Assembly (NCBI GenBank): GCA_947396885.1
Contig: OX377203.1
Span: 30,631,253-30,695,252 of the forward strand
Direction: 5' to 3'
DNA: 64,000 nucleotides
Source: Heligmosomoides polygyrus polygyrus
Taxonomy: Eukaryota; Nematoda; Chromadorea; Rhabditida; Heligmosomidae
The translations under genes and the position numbers were made by a program. The notes under the pieces were generated by a model. It had not been told where the DNA came from, ran no database searches, and was given only the letters and a program-made list of their open reading frames with translations. Shown here one piece after another: positions 12,084 to 24,905 of this stretch. The stretch's first letter is position 1. The number at the start of each line of letters is the position of its first letter.

Positions 12084-15000
12084 CTGAAGCGGTCAGCGAA
12101 CTGAAGGATGCGGAAGATATGACAATAGGATAAATAAAAGAACTGCGTTCTTTGAGCGATTGGGACTCTCTTGCTACTCTTTTATGATACTTGTTTCCCA
12201 GCGGTCTCCTCGTTCCTGGAAGTCCATTACAAATGACTGTTATCGCTACGAGCTTAAATTGCAATAGCGATGAAGAGACAAACTACGTGAGCTCGAATGT
12301 CAGAGCCTTGAAATAGCGCTGATTTTAAGTACATACTATGGGTTCTCCTACTGGATCAAATAGCAACGACAACAAGCACGCCTTACTAGAGTGCTGATTT
12401 TAGGAAATAAATTCCTAAACAGTAAAACGACCAACGATGCTCTTAACCGCTCTACATGAAAAGCCTCAGTATGTAAGTCTCGCGTCGGTTTGCTCAGCCC
12501 TAGCGTTCACTTCAGAATTGAACAGTTTCTTGTAAAGTTTTCTTGTATCAACTTCCGTCCCAGAGGGCAAGAAGCAGCTTATCACGGTAGCTTTGAATGA
12601 TCGAGGGCGTTCGTGGTGTGGCGGAGAGTAGATGAATTTTATAGCAACTCGAGATTTTCTGTCCAAACTTTCAAGAACATAAAGTCTGGAAAGTAAAGGA
12701 AAGAGAAATGATCATCACCTCCTTTAAAATTTTTACTGGTAACACTGCTCTTAAGCCAGCACAACCTACGCCTTCCAGAACAAGGGACGGAGTGCATAAC
12801 ATCAGCATTGGCGTTACTTAAACAAAAGCAGATCCGAAACTTTCTCTGTCAAAGGGATTTCTGCTTGCCCATACTATTTAAAGCACTTTATTGAGACAAA
12901 AACAAAACTGAGCGCCTTCAGTTTGTTCGTTCAAAAAGTCAGCATCTCGGAGGTTCTTTTAGTTAAAGGTGTCCATTTGCTCGTGCTATTCCTAACAATC
13001 TGAGTTGGCTCGCTTGCTTTTTTTTACGATGGCATTTGCTAGGTCTGCCGACGTTTTTCGTTCCCTTCCGTTGACGCTATTCTTCCAATTTTGTGTTTAC
13101 CTTGTAAGCGTCTAATTGTCCTTAGAAGACAGCAACTACTTCGCATTGATGACTGTGCTCAAACAAGCTGTTTTATGCGCACTTCAGTTGCGTCCATCAA
13201 CGAATGAATGAGTGTAGCATTTGCATTTAGTTAACCAAGCCCTAATGATGGAACGTTTTCATAGAGGATTAGCTAGAGGCATTTTACCCGGTTAAGGATC
13301 AACTGGCAACCCTAACATGAAGAAAGAGCAGAATGTTGGAGCAACCGGTGGAATTCTGGAAATTCTCGCTTGCCTATGTTAGACAATGTGAAATTGAATC
13401 CATGCGTCAATTGAATAGAACAAGTCAGCTCTTACATTGACGTTCGTTATAATTAATCCGCTTCGTCGCGTTCAAAGAAGTGAGGAGTGGAAGCGCCATA
13501 CTCTGACCTTCCAAGGAAGAACTAATGCTGTTAGCTACGAGGTGTTAGTCCAATTAGGTCGTGCTTCTCTTTTGTCCTATTTCGCCATAGCTCTATAAGC
13601 TCAAGGAAGGTAAAATCGAATTCAGCCCTCTGAGGGCGTGCTAGGAGGAGGTCTTAAGTCGATCCTCTCTTCTTGTCCCTTTGTTCTCCTCGAAATTCTA
13701 ATAACCGACTTGAGCGCAAATGTCTAGAGTCTGAATGCCTCGTCCCGAAAGGGTTCTATAGTCGATAACATTTTGCTGAACTTAGCGATTAGCGATTACT
13801 TCATTAGATAGTGAAAAGGATTTCGAACGAACAAAGAGGCTGCATTGAAAAGCGGATTTTATTTTCCAGCTTCATAGAATAGAAGCGTCCGCCATCGGCA
13901 CAAACACATTAGCGGCTAGATTGGCCTTGTTTTCGAGATCGCTTTCTCGTGGATATTAACCATCAGTGATGCGCATTTCCGCCTATGAATACCAAGAAGA
14001 GGCGCCGAGGTGCATCCGCCCCGGCTAGCGTCTCCTCGTGTCTTTTAGCTGCCCGTTGTCTGACTAGGATTATGCTGATGAAAGGCGCGAAATTCTCCGA
14101 AGGCACATTCGCTGTCAACGAAAGCGAGGTCTCGCATCACTCACCATCGGCTGGGTGGCAAAATGAAAGAACTGGGTGACGAATGGGCCACCACTTTGGA
14201 CAGCGTGACAAGCACTCAAGGGCGCTGAAGAAGTGGCGAAGGTGATAAGTAGTGATGGGTTAGGATCACACTCGGCCCCTCGTTCTCATACCTCAAGACA
14301 CTCCTCGGAGACATCGGTTGGACGTGGAAATTTCATGAGTGTTGAGCTTATACGGATGTGCGCCGTTTTCCACGACAGAGCTATTAAGAAAACACAAGTT
14401 GAGTTCACGCTGGGCTGTAGCCATAACGCCTCGGGATAAGTGCATACTAAGAGAGGCGCAAGCCCTAAATGAATTAGCTTTGCTGCTCGTCACTGTTCCC
14501 GGGGACCTTTCAGTGGTTGCGCTTAGCTAAGACTTAAAGGGCAGCCAATTGCCGGTGAGATGCTGGTGCATAAAAGACGCTCATTCCCTTTTTTTACGAT
14601 TTACATGCATATTGAACGAAGGGACACGAAGTATTACGTATAACATGTAAGAACTAGAGCTCTACAACGTGTTCGAAGAACGTTCGAGGAAATTCAACCG
14701 ATTTCCTGCTCGATTGATGGAAAATCGTAAATCGCCGTTGATCGATCTTTGTTCCAATTCGCACATCAGGCCGTGTACTGTTGAAAGACTGCATGCGTAA
14801 TATTCGAATTCCTCTGCAATGAGGAAATCCGGCTGCACCGGAGAATCATGTCATGGAGCGCAATCAAACTTCAATGGAGTTTGACTTTCGAAGCCGTCTG
14901 CTCAGTATATTTTCGAACAAATTTTTTATTTCCTCGGTTACTCGAAAAGTCATAGAGTCGAGCTGAACTATTCGATCGCTCAATTATCCGAAATTTCAAA

Positions 15001-15109
15001 AATCGATTTTGGGACCTTGTCGCAAATATGGGCAGCATCAGGTGAAGGAGATGCTCCAGCTAATAAGGCTGTATGTAATAGGCGTATCAGTCGGGGAGAA
15101 GGCACGGTC

Positions 15110-15545
15110 GCCCTAAGGCCTATGTCATACCATCGCTCTTCGCTAGCGAAGGCGATGGACAACTAACATAATTGGGGAAGGGACGGTATCAGACGTTGTG
15201 GAGGGGCAGACGCCTGTAGCAGTTGTCCGATCCACCGCTAGCGAAGCCTCGCTGGCGGGGTGTCATACTTTCGAGTGATACGGCATCGCTACCGATGCGA
15301 CCGCGTCGCTGAGCTGAGCAGAGCGTCGGGCAGCATCGGTAGCGATGCTACGACGCAGCTGCACACAACGCTATTAACTGCGCGCCTATTCGCTAGCTTC
15401 ACGCTAGCGAAGACACTTTGCTCATCGCTCTGTTCGTCGCCTTCGCTCGGGGTGAGCGAAGGTATGACATAGGCCTCATACTTTCGAGCGATACGGCATC
15501 GCTACCGATGCGACCGCGTCGCTGAGCTGAGCAGAGCTGGTTAAG
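15110..15545. repeat. Composite inverted/direct repeat block
   Basis: A module of about 66 bases (TCATACTTTCGAG ... GAGCAGAGC) occurs at 15262-15327 and again at 15477-15542 with about one mismatch. Outside it, AAGGCCTATGTCATACC (15117) is inverted at 15460-15476 (GGTATGACATAGGCCT). Several TCGCTAGCGA-type short palindromes are scattered inside. Looks like a degraded fold-back element. No ORF of note. Confidence 0.6.
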
Positions 15546-15808
15546 GCGCCGCTGGAGTGCTCCACCCTCCCAATGCTGTCCACATTCGCGACATGTACAC
15601 GATTTTGATTGCTCATTCGTCCGCTCGTCCGAAAGGAGGTCAAACAGCTTAACCCTACAACCCTTCAACACTGTGCTTCCTTACTCGCAATCAAGGAGGG
15701 AACGAGGCGCCTTGAACGGAGCTATCATCCTACATTGGAAAAGGGCTATTGAAGCAATACTTCGTGAGCTTCTGCTTCGAGGTTGGACTACAGCACCGGG
15801 CGTGTCTT

Positions 15809-16421
15809 TTGAAACGCCGCAAAAACCGCGATTTTGCGATTTTTGCGTCTTTTTGAAAAAAAAAACTCGAAAGTCGCCTAGGAGTCACCATTTGGAAAAC
15901 CAAGGGCATATTTGAGCTCAGAAGCTCCAGCTCTATCGTTTGGCATACATATTTAATATGGAGCCATGAAAATGTCCGAAGTTGAAAACTTGCGCTCCAT
16001 GGCGATGGACTCCAATCGCAAAGGGCATGCTCCATTCATTCGTCCTGGCCACCCACTGCGAATATGTGGTGGTTTGGTAAGGCTGTATGCGTTTTTGTGT
16101 AGATCTCGAAGAGTTCAGTGGAACGGTACCAACCATTTCCGAAAAAAAAACCTCAAATTAGAGGATTTGTGAGCATGCAGCGGTCTTCGACGGCTTGCGA
16201 CCGACAACTCGTCCGCAACCGCCCTTCGCAATGGAGCGCATGTTTTCAATTTCGGACATTTTCATGGCTTCCTATGAAATGTGTATACCAAACGATAGCT
16301 CGAACTCCTGAGCTCAAATATGCCCTTCGTTTTTTTAAAAGGGTGACTTCTAGGCGAGTTTTATCAAAAAGAAGCAAAAACTGCAAAAACGCGGTCTTTG
16401 CGGCGTCTATTCAAAAGACGG
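15809..16421. mobile_element. Fold-back element with about 200-bp inverted arms
   Basis: The left arm (15809-16010) starts GTCTTTTGAAACGCCGC; the right arm (16225-16421) ends GCGGCGTCTATTCAAAAGAC, its complement with small changes. Homology continues inward through TTCGGACATTTTCATGG. The centre contains TGTAGATCTCGA and GACGG-type motifs also seen near 9.9-10.0 kb, suggesting kinship with the large palindromic element. No coding capacity. Confidence 0.7.
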
Positions 16422-16712
16422 TTCTGTATTAGTTCGTTGATCCTTTGAGGTTAGTGGGATCATTATAAAGCAGGGCGGTCAATGGCTTGAAAAATAAGGC
16501 AACCTTCATGGAGAGAGCTTCAAGGCATCAAACAAAAGAAAACGCTGAGTAAAATGAGATCAGGATAACACGCGAATGCCCACCAGGGCCTGAATTTTTG
16601 TGAATCTATTAGAGAACTAATTATTCAGTGTACTGCATAATGTTCGTGCTGAGGTTCTGGCTTTGACATTCTTCTCATTACCATTCGTTGAGAAGCGTCT
16701 CAAACTGGTTAC

Positions 16713-16861
16713 CTGTCAAGGGCAATGGCGACCAGGTGAAGTATGGACGCTGTGCAGACGATCACATCGACCGAAATCCAGATGTCGCATAGGGTGACGC
16801 CGAAGCGCCACGCGCCAGCGACCGTCGACCAGGCGCCAAGTGGCGTCACGATCAGCCCGAC
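16713..16861 (-). CDS. ser-4: 5-HT1/SER-4-like serotonin receptor, exon 2 (end of TM2, TM3)
   Basis: A 149-nt exon absent from simple ORF scans because it has no start codon. It opens in phase 0 after a TTGCAG acceptor (16862-16863 is the AG) and ends after AG of a split Arg codon before a GTAACC donor at 16711-16712. It encodes residues 100-148 plus two bases: VGLIVTPLGAW closes TM2, TLCDIW has the disulfide Cys (C124), and ISVDVIVCTASI is TM3 with the amine-binding Asp (D131, position 3.32). The seven-residue gap from C124 to D131 and the 17-residue gap to D148 of the DRY motif are exactly those of aminergic receptors. The reading continues without shift into exon 3. The combination of D3.32 and CTASI is typical of serotonin, dopamine and octopamine/tyramine receptors. 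Confidence 0.88.
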
Positions 16862-17835
16862 CTGCAATGGAGCAGAACAATGTTAGGAAGACCGACCCTT
16901 TTCAGCATATGAACTTCTTTCATCATTGACTTTTAGCGCTCTTGCACACTAACTTCGCCTGATACCAGGCATGCAGGGCACTGTAAGCCGTCGCGCATAA
17001 ATGCACAAAGTGCCACGCCCCAACATTGTCACATTGTGGTTGCACAAACTAGCTTCTCCTCTGACCACACGCAAGTCCACTACTGCAGTCGTGTTCGTAG
17101 AAACCTCTTCAACTTTGCAAAAGCATTTGTGGCCTTCGGAAAGATTTCTCTTGAAAAGGAATCGCTCTGAATGAGCCGTACTCGATAATTCCAAATGAAG
17201 ACCTGAGAGCAAAGAACTGCATGCTGTCATCGAAAAAGAAAAGCGAAGGCTACGTGATAGAGACTCTGCTTCTGTGAACTCGCACCGCTGAATACACGTT
17301 TTTGAAGGCTTCTCGAGACGATTGCACTTTGTGCATTCGAACGATTTCGAGGAGAAAACTTTGAGGCCTCCAGTTTTTTTTTTATCATAATGAAGGCTGG
17401 AGTGGTTTGCTGAAGAGCTGCCACAGCGCAAAGCCTGCGGTTCTGGTCTGCAAGTCATTGTGGTAAAATATAGAGAAGGAGTCTGAGTTTAGTAAAGGGA
17501 TGACTTTGAAGGCTCATCCTCCAAAGAACTCAAAACAAGGAGCAAGGAAGAACAACCTATTCATTATAACATTGGGTGAAAAGGATTATAGAAAATTAAG
17601 GAGAAGGGCAAATGGGTGTTCATCTTCGGCTGCAATCACTTGGGACGTCCTTCGGAATTGCGAGAAACTGTCGCTTAACTAGGATTAACTAATGCAATCG
17701 TAATGACGGCCTGTGATGAACAGGCATGAACAAAATTTGGCGCGATTCGTCTGCCGAGGACAGCCGAAAACAAGCAACTGAGTCAAAAAGGGTAATGTAA
17801 GGCACTAGGTAACGGTAGGGCAGACACCTGACTAA

Positions 17836-17996
17836 GGCCCCTGTTATACTCCCACGGGAGCTTCCGCGGATGGGCGGAAATCGTGCCGGGGTCCCCGAGC
17901 CGGCCAATCGCCGCGCCCCGTCACGCCCGCGGTCAGCGGTGCAGCCATTGTCCGCGGACGTCCCGCGGATGCTCCCGCGGGAGTATAACAGGGGCC
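17836..17996. mobile_element. PIF/Harbinger-like MITE with TAA duplication
   Basis: A 161-bp GC-rich element with near-perfect inverted ends (GGCCCCTGTTATACTCCC and its complement) of about 27 bases, flanked by TAA at 17833-17835 and 17997-17999. A 3-bp TWA-type duplication plus GGCCCC-type ends fits PIF/Harbinger. No ORF. Lies in receptor intron 1. Confidence 0.75.
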
Positions 17997-19539
17997 TAAA
18001 AACGATATACGATCTGAGCACTGATAGATACCGGGGTGGAAAGCAGAACTAAGGTAAATACAAGCTGTCTCCTCAACGAGTTTAACGACAGTAAGCTGTC
18101 CCAGTGCTACGAGAAACTGACCATCTGAAAACCACATCCTGGCTGGCTAGAACGCAGGGCAGGGCTGAAGACTACTCGACGGTCACCTAGTGATGTTCCC
18201 CACTCTACTGATAGTCCACCATTAGCCGAGGAAAGACGTTTTAGAAACCAGCCTCGAGTAGCCTTCCATTATCGCCATGACTAGTCCGTAGCCACAACTC
18301 GTTATCTTGCCTCCGTCATTCATTACCATGTTATGTATCCTTACCTCAAAAACATCCCGGAAACGAGGAATGCGTGGCGCATCAAAAGAAGGGATTGATC
18401 TGATCAAACTCTTCCTCCTCCATGTTGATCAGTCGATGACTGGACAGGAAATTTTGGGGGGGGGGGGGGACAAGATGTGGTTATTGCAAGGATCGTCGAT
18501 GGTGACCAGCTCGAGACTTGCTTTCTTACTTGCGGTTTTGTGTGCCAGTTCGTTTTGCTAACAGATAGAGCCGGAGGTGGGCCGCAGTCTCCCATGACAT
18601 CATCACAGACCTTACTATTTCTGGAGCGGAGAAAAAGGATAACAGCGGGCGCCTTCTTCGACTTCTGTACTACGTGGCTTTCGAGATGGGTAAGCTGTAA
18701 CTCCTTCTAGGCACTTAAATGACCTATGCACCGAATAAGCATTCTCATACCGCCTCGATCATATAAAAGGAAGCTGTTGTAAGCTAAATACCTAGACGGG
18801 TAGCATGCAGCGCAACTCAGCGCCAAAACAAGGAGCATCAACAGACGCTACAAAGAAAACGAACCAAGTCTGATCCTCGTTAAGTTTCACTGAGCCAGGT
18901 CCCGAACGCATAAGTTTGAACCCCTTTCCGCACATCCGATCAGACCGAAAAAAAAACCTTCCACAACGCTTGTTGCTATCAGAACTGAGAGCTATGTAGC
19001 AAACCCAGTCCACGTGTTGAGGACGAGCGTTTCACTGCCAGAGACCATTCCGAAAATCTGATACCACGTACCATTTGACGCGGCTTTAAAGTATGGACGT
19101 CATTCACACTGCGTGTGTGGTTCGCCAGAAAGAAATGCAATTTGACGCCTGAGACGTCATAGCGCCGCAGACGTTCTCGGAACCAGTTACGCTTAATTTT
19201 TAATTAGGCGCTGAATATAGAGGGTTTAGATTAACAAGGTCAAATACAACAGATGAAGTGCAGTAATCATAAACGATTAAAATAAATGATGGAAGTTCAA
19301 AAATCAACAACACGAAATCAACACATCAACTCCGTTTTGGCCAAGTAATCCTTTACCAAGACACTGATTGATGCTACTATGTATGCTGACATGGATAACA
19401 TTATGCTATGCCCGTCCAGCCATCTTCGGGATAAAAAGTAGAAAAGAAGAGGTATTGTTCAAGTCGTTTTGCAGTGCACCACTCAATCTCCTTCTAAGAC
19501 GGGTCCCTCATGAAATAAATTTCACGGACACTGGCTGAA

Positions 19540-19765
19540 CTTCTACCGTATCTGACTGCATTCTGTCTGAAGTACATCAGAATGACTACCAATGCGTTGA
19601 CTGAGCAGCCCCTTAAAAGACTGCATGACAAATACGACGCTGTTTGTGTTCCTCGAGCGAGGTGGATCCTCTGAGGTACTCTGGCATGGGACAGGAGCAA
19701 ATAGAGACGTTGCTCGTTCTGGTTGAGTAAATCCAGGGAATGGGTAGGAGAAGTAGGAGGTAGGA
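19540..19765 (+). pseudogene. RTE-type LINE fragment, decayed
   Basis: Nucleotides such as CCAATGCGTTG and CCTCGAGCGAGG and the broken translation LKRLHDKYDAV-CVPRARW match the end of the RTE ORF at 7.5-7.8 kb. Stops interrupt it. Located in receptor intron 1. Confidence 0.65.
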
Positions 19766-20809
19766 TGGGTGGGTAAACTAATCAAAGAACTATGAAAATC
19801 TCCTTTATCCAACCCTTTTGGCACAATATAAATAGGTCAACAATATCGACAGGAATGGAACATAAAGGCAATTCATGATGCATGAGTTTGGCGCTCTCGA
19901 CTGACGGTGCCGAATGCGCAGGGAACTAAAACACGAAGGATTCTTTTCCCTGGAGCCGTTGTACGCAGAAGAAATGGATCTGAAGAACGCGAAGCACAAC
20001 ACCGCGAAGAAGTACAAGAAGCGGTGCGTCCCAGAAATTAACTCATCCTTGAATTTTTTGAACTACACCTAGCCTACAGCTTTCCAAATGTTTGAAACAA
20101 CCCATGCATAAGCCACTCCGCTCAACTTGGACAGATGAAGACTGTGAAAACCGCTTCTCATTCTCCACAGCGACTATTGCCTGCCCCCATTCCTTATCAC
20201 GAAGAGCGACCCGAGAACGCTGAGCATCGCTAGTTCGGCACCAAACCGCTGTCTGTATTAGACAGCTTCTGTCCAGTTTTTCCATCGAAGCGATAAAACA
20301 GCTCGTCTAATTGGCACCGCTGAACGTTCCGCCAGGAGCATTCCCGACGAACCGCGCAAATTTGGGCAGCTCACAGCTCCAACGGCGGAAGACATCCGAA
20401 AATAGCGGCCGGATGTGGGCGCTTTCAGGGAAGGCACATCAACACGCGGTTAATTCGAGTAGACTCCTCGCCGCACAACCACAACAACAATAAAGGTTGG
20501 CTCGAGGTTATTTTGGAGGAAAGCGCCCAGGAATCAATTCAGGTGAAGTTTTTTGGATGAAATCGCCTTTCATCACGGAAACGCCTGGGGTAATTGCTTT
20601 ACGTCAAACGGCACAGCGATCTAAGGAAGTACCGTAGTGTCGCAGGGGCCGTTCTGTTCCCTGTTCCAAAGGCAAACAAGGTTTTCTTCCAGAAAAGGAC
20701 CTATCGAAGCTGCAGACTACGCTGCCCATTAAATCAGTTCGCGCTCGCTAAAAATGGCTCGCTCAGATGTGCTCTCAAGCAGCCGCGCAAGTGAGCGAAA
20801 CTGGTCTCA

Positions 20810-20905
20810 TCTGCTTTTAAAATACTCCGTAAAATTCAGTGGATCTATGTAATGGTTACAGAAGGTAATCTGGGGAAATTCATAAACTCTAAACAGGTCA
20901 GTATT
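20810..20905 (-). CDS. Possible DEG/ENaC-like exon fragment
   Basis: After a TTACAG acceptor the minus strand reads NTDLFRVYEFPQITFCN and then NFTEYFKS to a stop. FP-x-IT-x-CN resembles the FPAVTICN signature just after TM1 of degenerin/ENaC channels. It is short, lies inside receptor intron 1 on the same strand, and no other channel exon was seen nearby, so it may be chance or a relic. Confidence 0.2.
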
Positions 20906-21716
20906 CTGTAAGCGGAGTAAAAAGTGAAGTACGAGAACACTGTATTTTATGGACATTCTAAAAATTAAAAAATAGCTAGTAATAGAGCAAAGGATGGAAG
21001 TTAATCCGACTGGGTGATGTGCTGCTTCACTATCTATTCCACTTCTACGAGGTATCCATTCAATTTCAATGCTAGTTGGCCTAGACAGTGAGTGACCCGC
21101 GGTGGCCAGCTGCTGCAAAACCTTGCATCTTTAACGTCTGTTTGTTTTATAATGAGTTAAGTTTTTTGAGCTGAGTTTCCCCTACAAGAATACCTCTGAT
21201 ATCGAACCACCGGAGACGCAAAGATAAGATCTCAGCTGCTCTGAGCTGGGAGCAAACCTTAAACTGATTCGGGTACACACAAGGCGCAACGCCAAGCGGC
21301 ACTCTGACGGCACTAAATCCCAGAATCACATGATGTTCGAGAGCTTATTAGCAGTATAGAAGAGAACGGACTTGTACTGCATTGCTCACAGAACTAGTGC
21401 TCACAGAACTAGAACAAGATACCTAGGATTGTTGTGTTCCCAACTAGCACAACAGGTTTTCGTTGAACCCATGGTGAAGTCAAAGCTGCGCTTCACTTCA
21501 TTCGAAATGAGAGAAATTTGTGTGCGTGTTTGGCCAAAAATGCAGTGGCCAACAGATTATAACGTCGTTATGTTCTCCCCAAAGCCGTCCAGACCAATTA
21601 ACCCGAACTAGGGATATAGAGCCTGGTTTTCCTGGGCTGGCTGGATTCGAATCTTAGGCCTCGATTCGAAGTAATCGCGAGAGTCGCGCATTTGCGATTG
21701 CATTACTCCTGGGATG

Positions 21717-21812
21717 AAAAATAAAAGGATAAAGGATAAAGCGTAGCGTTACAAAATCCCTTTTGAGATGCGCCACGCATTCTACTTCAACGGAATGTTG
21801 TGGAGGCGATTT
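21717..21812 (-). repeat. SINE 3' end fragment, reversed
   Basis: Starts with tandem AAAGGAT tail units (AAAAGGATAAAGGATAAAG) then CCCTTTTGAGATGCGCC. Only the 3' third is present. Confidence 0.65.
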
Positions 21813-22403
21813 GAATGTTCTTTCTTGGTTCCCTCACAAATCTTGAATACGCTATGTATTCATAGAAGACAGTGAACACTCGCGAGGTCGTTTTCTGCAG
21901 TGGAAGAAGGCATTGGAAAGCAAGAAGCTAGCAGCACTCATTATGTCGCCTTTTTGTGAGCTCGTTCTGCCTCGCAACGTACTACTTTTCTTCACGCATC
22001 AGTTCATTTGTTCATTTTCCTAGCCTTTTCGCCTTTGGCCATTTCACCTCCCCGTTTTTCCACAATAGTAAAAGAAGAATAAATCAATCAAAATTCCTGG
22101 AAAAAGCCCATATGCATACCCGTCGGGTGCAGGACAAGTGTAGCTGATTGAATTCGTCGAAGGGCAAGCGACCTTCGGGACGAGATTCCCTCAGTCATTG
22201 GATGGTCAATGGTTTGTGATCGAGCGGAAGCAGCGCATAATGGCGAAGGCGTTCGCCAGTCGCAGCGAACGAAGTTCACCAGCCTCAGATGCGACCAAGG
22301 CCAACTATCGCTGACAGAGGACCGATGCATTCGAGGGAAAAAGCGAGAACGGCTGCCGATTAGACCGTGCGCTTGCGACACAGGCAGCTGCAACACTTCA
22401 GGG

Positions 22404-22545
22404 GCCGGATTCACCAACGACTTACGTAACTTTAATGGCGAATGGTAAGCGAAAAGCTCAGATAACGCGGCTTATCAGCGGCTTATCAAGCAGTATGGTG
22501 AGCGACAAACCGCGTTATCTGAGCTTCTTTTCGCTCTTGCGCCTT
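22404..22545. mobile_element. MITE of the GGCCGGATTC family, truncated copy
   Basis: Left end GGCCGGATTCACCAACGAC and the inner hairpin (AAGCGAAAAGCTCAG, then CTGAGCTTCTTTTCG) are present, but the right terminal repeat is replaced after about 22540. Same family as the copies at 44.5 and 47.3 kb. Confidence 0.65.
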
Positions 22546-23192
22546 AGCCACGTAAACATTCTGTGGCTTCGGTTTTCGTTCAGTTGCTGTGCGTGCTGAT
22601 TATATCGGCTGTCACCGTTAGCTGGTTTTCTTTGGAAACAAGAGATTGAAGTTGAACGCATGGCGCATCCCGGCCACCTCGACTTTGCGTTGACATGGCA
22701 AGCCAAGGACCTACTAACTGCCGGAGTAGCAAGTGTGTTCACATGGCTGGCTGTAGAAGTGAGCATCCCGCCCTGCACATTCTCTACCTCCAGGCTCCGC
22801 TTTTGCCAGAGCTCCCCGCGCGTGGGAGGTGCATTCTCGCGGCTGATTAGTAGACGTCGCAGAGGCTCGCTGCAGCGGCATTGATGAATTTTCCATGTAA
22901 TATCGTGAGACGCGCGCCATTAAAGTGCAAATCCGGTCCGGCGACGTTTTTGTGCGTTCGCGAATTCTCGCCTAATTAGCGGACGAGGTGTCGAAGTGTG
23001 GCCGGCCAAGCGCCCTAGGAGCAACCGCTCGAAGCTCCCTCGAAAAGCTGACAGTGGGATGCCAACCTCAGGCTAACTACAGCTGAGGTATGTTCAGGCG
23101 GCATTTCTTCCATACTCACTGACGGCAATGGACAGAAAACAAACCAAAGTCATTCACCTACATCCTACACCAGCCAGCTGTGTTATTTTGTT

Positions 23193-23462
23193 GAATAAAG
23201 GGCGGCGTTAGACGAACCATTCGGGATGCGCCGCACATTCTTCCTCTGCGGGAGACAATTTGAATGCGCATTGGGCCTTTTCGATAACTGTCATGTAATG
23301 AACAAGTTAGTTTTTTGCCCTACTCTGGTAAATCTGGTACCAATTCGCCGACCCGGGAGAGGTGGAAAATTTTGTCCACCCTGGGCGGCCCAATCGGTTC
23401 AAAAACCGGGAATCATGAGCAGGGAACAGCAGGCTCCTCCTCCGTCTGCGCTACCATGCACC
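23193..23462 (-). repeat. tRNA-derived SINE, reversed
   Basis: GGGATGCGCCGCACATTC, ATGAACAAGTTAG, GGTACCAATTCGCCGACCC and GGGCGGCCCAATCGG follow the reversed SINE order; the head end is diverged. Confidence 0.65.
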
Positions 23463-24843
23463 CAAGAGAAAGCTATATTGTAAAAAATGAGAGAAAATTG
23501 GATCAGAATATTGAACACTAGAAGTCGGATGTGGCAAGACCAGTTGAAGCTGTCGGTTCCCAGGTTTCACGTGCAGTCCAATCAGGTTTTCTCCTATTTT
23601 GAAGCTTGCAATGAACGTGGCCAGAAATGCTTGCAGCCAGTACCAGATAGTTTTATCAGCTGCCTAAAATATGCCTGTTATGAGTTGTAACGTGAATAAC
23701 GTTCTCAGGCGCACTATGAGACACTGTACTGTAGAGCGGAATGCATGAGACATTCTGGATGTCGACTTTATGACGCGACGTCCCGCTGCACAATTGATTC
23801 CAAATCCTTATAAGGTTTTTGGAGTACTGTCAATTCCTCATGTTCTCGAAGTTAACTAGATGAGGATTTTGATCCCTCAGCAACATGTGTTGTTGGACGA
23901 GGCATCGATCTACTTTTGTACCACGTATGTATGGTTTCCAAGTTCCGACCCCGCTCAGACTAGTCGAGTACTCCACTGTCAAGGGTCGCGAATTGACAAA
24001 TGTGCCTACGAGGAATCGGAATGCTTCAAGTGAACATTCAAAATTTCCGCGACATCCTGTAGAATTGGATGCGTAGTCACGTCAGATGGTGTATATCGGT
24101 CATTTGGCATCCCCCTGGTCGAGCACTACGTGCATTCCATCCGTCGCTTTCACATTCCTGAGCAAGCGCGTAGGTTCCCCTTCTCCGTTGACATAGAAAT
24201 AGCTGTCAGTCAGGATGCTTCAGAACGTCCGACGCGACGCGAGGATATCTCAGAGCACTTGTGACGTTTCGCTGCATCCAAGCGGTTACGGGTGCGGTCC
24301 AATGACACTGCAAAGGCACTCCATAGGTCTTTTCACACGGAACCGGCCCCTCCCGGTTCAGGATGTCTGCATCAGCCCTCTGGCAGACGCCCTCTGGTAT
24401 TGTCCCCTTGACTTTGAACTGAGCGAATTCGTTACCTTACCTTACATAGTACAGAAGTAGCTCCGTTGGATATTGTGCGCTAAGAAGCGTGAAGACCTTT
24501 CAAGAGTGGTGTGCATTTGAGATAGTAAGGAAGAACAAAACACCTGTCTCTCACAGGATTTAGGTTCACGACACAAGGCTGACATGTGGGTTTCTTGATA
24601 GGCACCTCCTTCTTGAAGAAGTTGACACGTATATAGACTTATTCCAGCGGTAATCAATTAGAGACCGAAAGCCTACCCGCGACGAGCCGCCATGCTCGCG
24701 ACGAAGATACCATAATGGGATCGGAGGCACAGATAAACGAGTGTTTAGCTAAACCGAGTACAGTGCCCGATACTATTCTGCGAGGCAAGAGTTTAGAGGT
24801 GTTTCAATCAAAAACACTGTTACTAGTAAGGTCTTCAGCTTAA

Positions 24844-24905
24844 CCGGTTCCATACTGATATCAGCGGCCGGCCCATCCCTGTATCAGGGGTGGGTGCTGA
24901 CGAGG
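24844..24905 (+). repeat. 60-bp module shared with 46929-46985
   Basis: GGTTCCATACTGATATC and GCGGCCGGCCCATCCC followed by GGGTGGGTGCTGAC recur in inverse orientation at 46929-46985, between tRNA-like copy B and the fold-back element. Family unknown. Confidence 0.6.

Larger units (their letters stand above)
12084..16712 (-). other. Intron 2 of the SER-4-like receptor (about 4.6 kb)
   Basis: Runs from the GTAACC donor to the CTTCAG acceptor and interrupts the Arg codon of the DRY motif, a phase-2 intron. The part 12084-15100 holds nothing I recognise beyond AT-rich unique-looking DNA; 15110-16430 is filled with two fold-back repeat blocks described separately. Confidence 0.8.

Noticed and set aside
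18455..18470. G-run as a G-quadruplex or regulatory site
   Set aside because: A single homopolymer G tract; equally likely to be a sequencing or assembly slip, as also near 6127 and 61520.
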